A stretch of 64,000 nt of DNA, taken from contig NZ_JADEYC010000012.1 of the NCBI RefSeq assembly GCF_015209505.1, forward strand, positions 62,001 through 126,000, in the 5' to 3' direction. Under the pieces are notes generated by a model. The model made no database searches and was not told the DNA's origin. It worked only from the letters and a program-made list of their open reading frames with translations. This document shows positions 57,601 to 64,000 of the stretch, piece after piece. A program made the translations under genes and the position numbers. This DNA is from Saccharopolyspora montiporae. Its GTDB lineage: Bacteria > Actinomycetota > Actinomycetes > Mycobacteriales > Pseudonocardiaceae. How positions within the stretch are numbered: position 1 is the first letter of the stretch; each line of letters opens with the position of its first letter.

Positions 57601-58378
57601 GCTCCACCTCGGTGCGGCGGGCGCGCGCGGCTTCCTGGTCGGCCTCGTCGCGGGCGAGTTCCGCACGAGCGCTGAGCAGGTCGTCGGCCAGCAGTCGCAG
57701 CCGGGCGTCGCGCAGGTCGGCCTGCACGGTCTGCGCCTTGCGGGCGATCTCGGCCTGCTTGCCCAGCGGCTTGAGCTGCCGGCGCAACTCGCTGGTGAGG
57801 TCGGTCAACCTGGTCAGGTTGGCCTGCATCGAATCCAGCTTGCGCAAGGCCTTCTCCTTGCGCTTGCGGTGCTTGAGCACGCCCGCAGCTTCCTCGATGA
57901 GCCGGCGGTGCTCGTCCGGTTTGGCCTGCAGGATCGTGGACAGTTGTCCCTGCCCGACGATCACGTGCATCTCCCGGCCGATGCCGGAGTCGGACAGCAG
58001 TTCCTGCACGTCCATCAACCGGCAGGTGTTGCCGTTGATCTCGTACTCGCTGGCGCCGTCGCGGAACATGCGCCGGGTGATCGAGACCTCGGTGTACTCG
58101 ATGGGCAGCGCGCCGTCGGCGTTGTCGATGGTCAGCGTGACCTCGGCGCGGCCCAGCGGAGCCCGCCCGGAGGTCCCGGCGAAGATGACGTCCTCCATCT
58201 TGCCGCCGCGCAGGGCTTTCGCGCCCTGCTCGCCCATGACCCAGGTCAGCGCGTCCAGCACGTTGGACTTGCCGGACCCGTTGGGGCCCACCACGCAGGT
58301 GATGCCGGGTTCGAAGCGCAGCGTGGTGGCCGAGGCGAAGGACTTGAAACCCTTCAGCGTCAGGCTCTTGAGGTGCAC
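54686..58378 (-). CDS. smc: chromosome segregation protein SMC
   Basis: A 1230-residue condensin ATPase that organises and segregates chromosomes. The N-terminal head has LKGFKSFA and GPNGSGKSN; the coiled-coil arms are Glu/Ala/Arg-rich (about 170-500 and 680-1010), separated by the hinge (about 505-670, with VPGLLGSVASLLTVE). The C-terminal head carries LSLLSGGEKSLTAVAMLVAI and the Walker B FYVLDEVEAALDD. A Pro/Ala/Asp-rich tail follows. GTG 58378 fits the conserved VHLKSLTLKGF start; upstream ATG 58411 is alternative. Confidence 0.96.
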   Translation of the reverse strand: MHLKSLTLKGFKSFASATTLRFEPGITCVVGPNGSGKSNVLDALTWVMGEQGAKALRGGKMEDVIFAGTSGRAPLGRAEVTLTIDNADGALPIEYTEVSITRRMFRDGASEYEINGNTCRLMDVQELLSDSGIGREMHVIVGQGQLSTILQAKPDEHRRLIEEAAGVLKHRKRKEKALRKLDSMQANLTRLTDLTSELRRQLKPLGKQAEIARKAQTVQADLRDARLRLLADDLLSARAELARDEADQEAARARRTEVERDLQYVQSEEKTLEEQVAADAPKLNQAQDTWYRLSALEERLNGTLRLAAERHRHLTAQTEEHRQGRDPEQLEAEAEEAAEQEIELREAMEQARENRDGIAQRRAEAETGLQQAEQAHMAAVRAIADRREGVARLSGEVESMRSKASATAEEGQRLSVTLEEAAERAAEAERAHSEAAAETGGYDEDDAGLEERRVGAAEARDAARTRVEELVKAERAAEREIASWQARVDALSMGLQRKDGAGALMAAGERVPGLLGSVASLLTVESGAEAALAAALGAVADAVAVTGVPDAVTAVQLLKTDESGRAGVLVGGSGAAGGRDGWPQLPAGAAWAVDLVEAPDSVLAGLTSALDRVAVVDDLAAAGDLVAANPDVRAVTRSGDVLGAHWASGGSDDQQSMIEVQAAVDEANEQLLAAQRKLEQHSAALEGARADEQARRDEVRAVQEQINDAKVRKARSSERLSSLEKAAKSAASEVERVRQQRAKVEQSREQALAKLAELEERLSAVKSEQEEAAEPDTAERDRLNAELTELRQQEMDAGLALRTAEERARAVQGRADQLRRTARHERESRARAEAARKAREKAARVAATVVEGSETALARISRSLQAATSERDRVQALQAEHEQALSAVRSRVRELSGELEKLTDAVHRDEVVRAEQRLKIEQWETKAIEDFGIGLDDLAQEYGPEVAVPPSPAEVAEYEAAKERGDQVSAPPSVPYDRDTQERRAKKAEKDLSLLGKVNPLALEEYAALEERYKFLSTQLEDVKETRRDLLGVVKEVDEKILEVFTSAFHDVAEEFKKVFEVLFPGGEGRLTLTDPEDPLSTGVEVEARPPGKKVKRLSLLSGGEKSLTAVAMLVAIFRARPSPFYVLDEVEAALDDTNLRRLITLLDQLRGTSQLLIITHQKPTMEIADALYGVTMRGDGITQVISQRLHGEGGRRPDPAAEVDPGADAGVGAPEADSAAEAPADPAAD

Positions 58379-58496
58379 GGCTGGCGATCGACCTTTCCGC
58401 CTGGTCGGCACGGCGTCCGGTGGGGTGCGCCGCGAGCCTACCGCTCACCGCACCCGGCCCGGTGCACAACCGCGGATTGCGCGTTTCGGCGCGGGT

Positions 58497-58781
58497 TCAG
58501 CGCTCCACGAAGTCGGTCAGACCACCCCGGGGGTCCGACCACTGCTCCGCGACGTGGTCCACGCGGCCCGGGGTCCGCTCCGAGCGCAGCAGGGCCAGCA
58601 GCTGCTCGCACGCCTCGCGCGGACCTTCGGCGACCACCTCCACCCGGGAGGCCGGCAGGTTGGCCGCACTGCCCACGAGGCCGAGTTCCAGTGCGCGGGA
58701 GCGGGTCCACCAGCGGAAACCCACTCCCTGCACGTGGCCGTGCACCCATGCGGTCAGCCGTGTTCGTTGCGCATCCGTCAC
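58497..58781 (-). CDS. acyP: acylphosphatase
   Basis: A 94-residue enzyme that hydrolyses acyl phosphates. The signature VHGHVQGVGFRWWTRSRALEL supplies the catalytic Arg, and the conserved Asn appears in GSAANLPASRVEVVAEGP (usually Asn-x-xDGxVEV; here the loop is shortened and lacks DG). Start GTG 58781. It lies upstream of smc, the usual actinobacterial position. Confidence 0.9.
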   Translation of the reverse strand: MTDAQRTRLTAWVHGHVQGVGFRWWTRSRALELGLVGSAANLPASRVEVVAEGPREACEQLLALLRSERTPGRVDHVAEQWSDPRGGLTDFVER

Positions 58782-58904
58782 CCCCGCATGATGCCTCGGC
58801 GGCGCCCGCGGGAAACCCGCCGGGCCCGCGCGCGGGACCTGGGCTACGCACGGGCGGCTCGGATCGCTACGGTTGCTCGCGCAGGACGGACCTGGGGGTG
58901 GCAG

Positions 58905-59444
58905 ATGGATCCGCTTCAGCAGCAGGAGCGCGACGCCGGACCGAAGCGCTTCGTCGTACTGGCCGCGTCCGGCCTGGCCGCGGCGACGATCTTCGCCACG
59001 ACCGCGGCCATGGTGGCCGGGTCGGGGCAGCGCGAGGAGGCGAGCCCGGACATCGTGGTGACCCCGACGTCGTCCGCGAGCAGCGCGCCCGGCTCCACCT
59101 TCCGGCCGGCCGCACCCCCGCCACCGCCACCACCCGCGGACGCACCCGGTCCCACGACGGCGAGCAGCAGCGCGGCGGAGACGGCGAGTTCCACCGCGGA
59201 TCCGGCCCCACCGCCCGAACCGCCGCAGGACACCCCGTCCGCCCCACCACCCGAGCCGACCGACCCGCCGCGGCCGACCGGCACCTCGGATCCGGGCGAA
59301 CCCACGACCGAGCCGACCGAGCCGCCGAGCAGCAGCACGCCTCCGCCGGAACCGACCGAACCGACCGAGGAACCAACGGAGCCGACCGGGCCGCCCACGG
59401 AGACCACGGGTCCGCCGACCTCCCCGACGGAGTCCCCGGCATGA
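58905..59444 (+). CDS. Pro/Thr/Ser-rich exported protein
   Basis: A 179-residue protein with a short basic N-terminus, one hydrophobic segment (about 15-40, FVVLAASGLAAATIFATTAAMVAG) and an outer part made almost wholly of Pro, Thr, Ser and Glu with PTEPTEP and PPPPPPP runs. It is probably anchored by the N-terminal helix with a wall-spanning, possibly glycosylated, stalk. No catalytic domain. Its TGA overlaps the ATG of the zinc-ribbon gene (ATGA), so both are made together. Function unknown. Confidence 0.75.
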   Translation: MDPLQQQERDAGPKRFVVLAASGLAAATIFATTAAMVAGSGQREEASPDIVVTPTSSASSAPGSTFRPAAPPPPPPPADAPGPTTASSSAAETASSTADPAPPPEPPQDTPSAPPPEPTDPPRPTGTSDPGEPTTEPTEPPSSSTPPPEPTEPTEEPTEPTGPPTETTGPPTSPTESPA

Positions 59445-59629
59445 CCGACCTGGCCGTGCACGCCTGCCGGTCGCTGTGCTCCTGGCACCGCACGCCGCGC
59501 GAGTTGGACGGGCTGCCGCTGCTGGCCTGCCGCGGCTGCGGCTCGCAGTGGGTGCGCAGCGAGCCGTGGACACCGATCGACCACACCGGGCGCATCCCGG
59601 ACGACGTCCGCAGCGAGCTGCGCCGCTGA
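59441..59629 (+). CDS. small zinc-ribbon protein, unknown function
   Basis: A 62-residue protein with two Cys pairs, CRSLC near residue 9 and CRGCG near residue 30, together with His4 and His16, likely one zinc ribbon. It ends in a charged tail. It has no signal peptide. Its ATG overlaps the stop of the exported Pro/Thr-rich protein, and its stop lies 6 nt from the convergent kinase gene. It may be a regulator or binding partner of its co-translated neighbour. Confidence 0.72.
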   Translation: MTDLAVHACRSLCSWHRTPRELDGLPLLACRGCGSQWVRSEPWTPIDHTGRIPDDVRSELRR

Positions 59630-59635
59630 ACGCGG

Positions 59636-60259
<624 letters not shown>

Positions 60260-60359
60260 AGCGCACCGCCCTTCCGCGAGACCCGGCCGCACGGGGCCGG
60301 TCCGGGCCGCCGCCGCGGCACCGGTGCCGGCAAGATACCGGTGCGCCGCGGGTAGGCGG

Positions 60360-61163
60360 TCAACCCCGGTCGAGGACGTCGAACAGCTCGATGACGTATT
60401 CGGCGATGCGCGCGTTGTCGGCGGGAGCGACGGTGCTCCACTCCCGGCGATCGGCGGCACCGCGCAGCACGTGCAGGTAGCGCCCGCCGGGGGTGTCGTG
60501 GAAACCCACCACTCCGCGGGCGCGTTCGGCGCGGCCGCCGCGGCGGTCGGCCATCTGGGCGCCGAACTGACCGCGCATGCCCATCCCGGAGACCATGTTC
60601 GCGACGTCCACCGCGTCGTCCGGGGCAACGCCCAGCGCACGCAGTTCATACCCGAGCTCCTGCGGGTCGTCCGGCCCGACGAGGCGACCGGCCTCCCGCA
60701 AGTGCTCGTTCGGCAGACTCACCGAGCGCCCCGCCCCCGCGGCGGCGTCCCCGGCGACGGACACCGCCGCCTCCACCAGGCCGCCCGGCCGGATCGGGTG
60801 CAGTTCGACGAGGTCGGTGTCCACGATCGCCAGCACGGCCGCGGCACCCGCCGCAGCCTGGGCGCGGATCGGGCGGTCGGCCCAGATCCGGACGTCCACC
60901 GAGCGGTGCGGGCGGTCGAGGGCGGCCAGCAGGTCGGCCAGGTCCGGTGCGGCGCGGTCGCGGCCGGGTTCGGCCAGTCCGCGGGCGCGCAGTTCCGACC
61001 AGACCTGCGCCACGAGGTGCGCGCGCTCGGCCCCGGTCGTGCCCGGGCTGGGCACGTCGAGCACCAGGGCGCGCCGGTCGGTGCGACCTTCGGCCGCACA
61101 GACGACGTCGAATTCGGCGCTGGAGAGCACGACCGGTTCGCCGACCGCTCCGGGACGGGTCAC
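60360..61163 (-). CDS. EspG-family ESX chaperone-like protein
   Basis: A 267-residue protein resembling EspG, the cytosolic chaperone that binds PE/PPE substrates of mycobacterial ESX (type VII) systems. Typical are the N-terminal LSSAEFDVVCAA strand and the C-terminal beta strands ending GRYLHVLRG and the helix NARIAEYVIELFDVL. GTG 61163 overlaps the stop of the WXG protein gene (GTGA) with GGGAG upstream. It is the third gene of the coupled trio; no ESX core gene (EccB-E, mycosin) is in the window. Confidence 0.85.
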   Translation of the reverse strand: MTRPGAVGEPVVLSSAEFDVVCAAEGRTDRRALVLDVPSPGTTGAERAHLVAQVWSELRARGLAEPGRDRAAPDLADLLAALDRPHRSVDVRIWADRPIRAQAAAGAAAVLAIVDTDLVELHPIRPGGLVEAAVSVAGDAAAGAGRSVSLPNEHLREAGRLVGPDDPQELGYELRALGVAPDDAVDVANMVSGMGMRGQFGAQMADRRGGRAERARGVVGFHDTPGGRYLHVLRGAADRREWSTVAPADNARIAEYVIELFDVLDRG

Positions 61164-62125
61164 CGCGGCTCCCACTCCTGGTCATCGGGGTCGATGGTCC
61201 CGGCACCGATCACCGGGGGCGCTGCCGCGCGGCCGTCGTCGAACGGAGTCACCGGCACATCGGCGGATGCGTCCGCCGCGGAGGCGTCGTCCGGCACTTC
61301 CGCCTCCGGCGCGGGAGGTTCCAGCACCCCGCCGGGCACCCGGTCGACCGGATGGGGCTCCGTCGCGGCGAACCCGTCCGCCGCGCTCGGCGCCGAACCG
61401 CGGGGGCGACCGCCGGCACCCGCTCCGCCCGCACCCATCATCGGCGGCATCGCCATCGCCGCGGATCCGGCCAGCGCAGCACCGCCTCCGCCGACGCCGA
61501 CGGCGGTGCCCGCGTCCGGCTCGGCGGTTCCGGGCTCCGCCGCGGCGTCGGCGTTCTGCACCGCGGTGCCCGCGGGATCGTGCTCCGCGAACCGCCCCAG
61601 AGCCGCATCCCGATAGTTCTCCAGCGCAGCTCGGGTAGCGCGCTGCTGCTCGTCGGCGCGTTCGGCGCCTGCGTGCTGGTCGTGCTCGTAGCCGAACGGG
61701 CTGCGCGGCCACTCGGAGAGGTCGGTGGCCGGTGCCGCGGGGTCACCGGCACCGGGCAACGCGTTGCGCACCGCTTCGTAGTCGTGCTGCAGCCCGGAGA
61801 GCCCGTCCGCGGCCGCGGTCAGCGCCTGGCGGGACTCCTGCAGACCGGCGGCGTGCTGCCGGGCGGAATCGCGCGCCTGCTCGGCGGCTTCGCCCTGCCA
61901 GGCGGCGGACAGCCGGTCGGTGCTGGTGCGCAGCACGTCCTCCAGCTCGGCCACGATCCGGTCGGCCTCGGCCAGGTCCGCGTGCGCCTGCTGCACCGCC
62001 TGCGCTCCACGCCCGGACCGCAACCGCTCGGCGAATTGCGCCAGCTGCGCGAGCCCGAATCCGTCGAACCGCAGATCGCGCGCTGCTTCGAATTCCGATT
62101 CCGCCACCGGTTTCCCCACTCTCAC
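61160..62125 (-). CDS. WXG/PPE-like putative type VII secretion substrate
   Basis: A 321-residue protein. The helical N-terminal part (about 1-120) contains a WXG turn at Trp76-Gln-Gly78 in RLSAAWQGEAAEQAR, flanked by long Ala/Glu/Arg helices, as in WXG100 or PPE proteins. The rest is Gly/Ala/Pro-rich low complexity, ending DDQEWEPR. GTG 62125 overlaps the stop of the upstream gene (GTGA), and its own stop overlaps the EspG start. It lacks a classical signal peptide. Likely exported, but proof is absent. Confidence 0.75.
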   Translation of the reverse strand: MRVGKPVAESEFEAARDLRFDGFGLAQLAQFAERLRSGRGAQAVQQAHADLAEADRIVAELEDVLRTSTDRLSAAWQGEAAEQARDSARQHAAGLQESRQALTAAADGLSGLQHDYEAVRNALPGAGDPAAPATDLSEWPRSPFGYEHDQHAGAERADEQQRATRAALENYRDAALGRFAEHDPAGTAVQNADAAAEPGTAEPDAGTAVGVGGGGAALAGSAAMAMPPMMGAGGAGAGGRPRGSAPSAADGFAATEPHPVDRVPGGVLEPPAPEAEVPDDASAADASADVPVTPFDDGRAAAPPVIGAGTIDPDDQEWEPR

Positions 62126-62466
62126 GCCTCGCGCTGGAGCTGCTGCAGCGGATGCGCGGCTCCCGCCTCGGCGGCCGCGTATTCGTCGGCGATGTGGTCC
62201 AGCCGACGGCACCATTCCTCGATCTCCGCCACCCGCTGCAGCAGCGCCCCGAAGTGCGACCGCTCCCCGGCGACGAGGGTCTCCTGCCACCTCTGCGCGG
62301 CGGCGGTGCTGACCGGATCGGCTGCCGGGGGAAGCACCTGGACGCGATCGCGGAGCTCGACCAGCCGTTCGCGCGCGTGCTGCGCCGCCGCGCGCACGTC
62401 CGCGGCGGCCACTTGGATGCCGTCCGGATCGACGTCGACACCGGCCGGCGGAGTGGACGGGGACAT
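62122..62466 (-). CDS. YxxxE-motif helical protein, ESX substrate-like
   Basis: A 114-residue alpha-helical protein with no signal peptide. It ends its second helix with Tyr96-Ala-Ala-Ala-Glu100 (DEYAAAEAG), matching the YxxxD/E export signal of type VII substrates. The usual WXG turn is absent; SHFGALL lies at the corresponding place (about residue 72). Proline-rich PPAAD separates the helices. It is the first gene of the coupled trio with the WXG/PPE-like protein and EspG and could be the dimer partner of the former. Confidence 0.72.
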   Translation of the reverse strand: MSPSTPPAGVDVDPDGIQVAAADVRAAAQHARERLVELRDRVQVLPPAADPVSTAAAQRWQETLVAGERSHFGALLQRVAEIEEWCRRLDHIADEYAAAEAGAAHPLQQLQREA

Positions 62467-62777
62467 CGCGCAACTCCCGGGTGTCGGCAGTGATCGAGCG
62501 GGTCGGCCGCCGACCTTAGCACCAGCCCGGAATCCGGATCAGCGCTTCACGACCCGGCGGGGCAATTGTTCGAATGCGGCGCTTTTCGCACGTCGTGGAC
62601 GTTTTGTGCGTGGGAGGCTTCACTCCGGAAACTGGTTTCATCGATGCAACAAACTCGTTAACATGGCTAATTAAGTGGGCACCGGAACACGAACCGGGCG
62701 AAAGCGCTTTCCCGCCCGCTCGGCGGCCCACCCCGCGAACAGCGGGCACCACTCTCCGAACCGCGAGGAGTTCAGCC
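62467..62777. promoter_or_regulatory. 311-bp divergent, AT-rich promoter region
   Basis: Separates the T7SS-like trio (minus) from asnB (plus). The part from about 62560 to 62675 is clearly less GC-rich than its surroundings, with GGGGCAATTGTTCG and GTTAACATGGCTAATTAAG. It contains the inverted repeat GAAAC-TG-GTTTC (62628-62639) followed by the palindrome CATCGATG (62639-62646), a possible operator. No exact -35/-10 assignment is made. Confidence 0.5.
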
Positions 62778-64000
62778 ATGTGCGGCATCTCCGGCTGGAT
62801 CGACTTCCAGCGCGACCTGACCCGCGAACAACCGACCATCGATGCGATGTGCGCGACGATGAGCTGCCGCGGCCCCGACGCCGGCGGCACCTGGGTGCGC
62901 ACGCACGCGGCACTGGGCCACCGCAGGCTCGCCATCATCGACCTGCCCGGCGGCACGCAGCCCATGCAGGCCGAGACGCCGGACGGCGCGGTCGCCATCG
63001 TCTACAGCGGTGAGGCGTACAACTACGACGAGCTGCGCGCCGAACTCCGCCGCCGCGGGCACCGCTTCGACACCGACAGCGACACCGAGGTCGTGCTGCA
63101 CGGCTACCTCGAATGGGGCGCCCAGGTCGCCGAGCACCTCAACGGCATGTTCGCCTTCGCCGTCTGGGACGCGCGCGAAGACCGGTTGCTGCTGATCCGC
63201 GACCGCATGGGCATCAAACCGCTGTACTACTACCCCACCGAGCACGGCGTGCTGTTCGGCTCCGAACCCAAGGCGATCCTGGCCAACCCGCTGGCCGAGA
63301 AGGTCGTCGACGCCGACGGGCTGCGCGAGCTGTTCGCCATGGTCAAAACCCCCCGCCAGGCCGTGTGGGCCGGGATGCGCGAGGTCGAGCCGGGCACCGT
63401 GCTGACCGCCGACCGCACCGGGCTGCACGAGCACACCTACTGGCGGCTGCAGGCCAACCAGCACACCGACGACCAAGACGGCAGCGTCGCCCACGTGCGC
63501 GAGCTGCTCGACGACATCGTCTCCCGGCAACTCATCTCGGACGTGCCGCGCTGCGTGCTGCTGTCCGGCGGGCTCGACTCCAGCGCGATCACCGCGCTCG
63601 CCGGCCGGCAGCTCGCGGCGAGCGGTGAGCAGCTCCGCAGCTTCGCGGTGGACTTCCTGGGGCAGACCGAGAACTTCGTGCCGGACCCGATGCGCGCCAC
63701 CCCGGATGGTCCCTACGTGCGGGACGTCGCCGAGCACGTCGGATCCGCGCACAGCGATATCGTGCTCGACCCGGACGCGCTGGCCGATCCGGAGGTCCGC
63801 CGGGCCGCCGTGGCGGCGCGCGACTTCCCGATGGGGCTCGGCGATATGGACCAGTCGCTGTACCTGCTGTTCAAGGCCATCCGCGAGCACTCCACCGTGG
63901 CGCTGTCCGGGGAGTCCGCCGATGAGGTCTTCGGCGGGTACAAGTGGTTCCACGATCCGCAGGTGCAGCGGGCCGACACGTTCCCGTGGCTGGCCGCCGT
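62778..64000 (+). CDS. asnB: glutamine-hydrolysing asparagine synthetase (partial, 3' end cut)
   Basis: The first 407 residues of a class B asparagine synthetase; the frame is still open at the window edge, and the family is usually about 600 residues. Cys2 in MCGISGW is the glutaminase nucleophile; CRGPDAGG, LGHRRLAIIDL and GMFAFAVWD follow. The C-terminal synthetase domain has the PP-loop VLLSGGLDSSAI near residue 260 and LSGESADEVFGGYKW near residue 378. ATG 62778 follows GAGGAG. It could also be a specialised amidotransferase, but the motifs are of the common actinobacterial type. Confidence 0.93.
   Translation, partial: MCGISGWIDFQRDLTREQPTIDAMCATMSCRGPDAGGTWVRTHAALGHRRLAIIDLPGGTQPMQAETPDGAVAIVYSGEAYNYDELRAELRRRGHRFDTDSDTEVVLHGYLEWGAQVAEHLNGMFAFAVWDAREDRLLLIRDRMGIKPLYYYPTEHGVLFGSEPKAILANPLAEKVVDADGLRELFAMVKTPRQAVWAGMREVEPGTVLTADRTGLHEHTYWRLQANQHTDDQDGSVAHVRELLDDIVSRQLISDVPRCVLLSGGLDSSAITALAGRQLAASGEQLRSFAVDFLGQTENFVPDPMRATPDGPYVRDVAEHVGSAHSDIVLDPDALADPEVRRAAVAARDFPMGLGDMDQSLYLLFKAIREHSTVALSGESADEVFGGYKWFHDPQVQRADTFPWLAA

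Noticed and set aside
59110..59420. Pro/Thr/Glu codon repeats in the exported protein gene as a DNA repeat
   Set aside because: The repeats are degenerate at the DNA level and are explained by low-complexity protein composition.

Overview
The window is 64 kb of very GC-rich DNA from a sporulating, mycothiol-using actinomycete, most likely of the family Pseudonocardiaceae (Saccharopolyspora-like). The evidence is a mycothione reductase, a WhiG sporulation sigma factor, EspG / type VII secretion-associated genes, frequent GTG starts, and a gene order that, from memory, follows the map-ispG-dxr-cdsA-frr-pyrH-tsf-rpsB-xerC-dprA-rnhB-lepB-rplS-trmD-rpsP-ffh-glnB-amt-ftsY-smc segment of mycobacterial chromosomes. 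It reads as ordinary chromosome. I saw no rRNA, tRNA, CRISPR array, insertion sequence or prophage.

Layout. 0.2-4.5 kb: 2-hydroxyacid dehydrogenase, PEBP-like protein, a VanZ-RDD membrane fusion and mycothione reductase. 4.5-16.5 kb (mostly minus strand): orphan antitoxin, cobyric acid synthase, methionine aminopeptidase, a PIN-domain protein with altered active-site residues, a penicillin-binding lipoprotein, GNAT protein, IspG, site-2 protease and DXR (two MEP-pathway enzymes), DUF2631 protein, RlmN. 16.6-20 kb (plus): ABC metal-uptake operon followed by an MntR-type regulator whose ligand residues suggest manganese. 20-27 kb: VOC protein, methyltransferase, CdsA, Frr, PyrH, EF-Ts, S2. 27-33.5 kb: a LytM-like exported protein, WhiG, XerC, DprA, YifB/ComM, YraN, DUF2469. 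33.5-38.2 kb: RNase HII, signal peptidase I, L19, TrmD, RimM, KhpA, S16. 38.3-45.5 kb: two CPBP membrane proteases, amidohydrolase, Ffh, DEAD-box helicase, P-loop kinase. 45.9-51.4 kb: GlnK-Amt (no glnD beside them), CynX-type MFS exporter with GntR regulator, FtsY. 51.5-54.7 kb (plus): AnmK with a sodium:solute symporter, then a zinc-finger membrane protein. 54.7-58.8 kb: SMC and acylphosphatase. 58.9-64 kb: a Pro/Thr-rich exported protein with an overlapping zinc-ribbon protein, a small-molecule kinase, a translationally coupled YxxxE / WXG / EspG trio resembling an orphan type VII secretion substrate-chaperone module, and the start of an asparagine synthetase cut off by the window edge.

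Most minus-strand genes form housekeeping operons (translation, SRP secretion, isoprenoid and lipid synthesis). The accessory insertions relative to the mycobacterial order are where the interest lies: the Mn-uptake locus, the CPBP pair, the AnmK-symporter pair, and the T7SS-like trio beside asnB. Several operon ends carry clear stem-loops. Two sequence oddities stand out: four tandem 17-bp repeats across the pyrH stop codon and two perfect actinobacterial DnaA boxes upstream of yraN.
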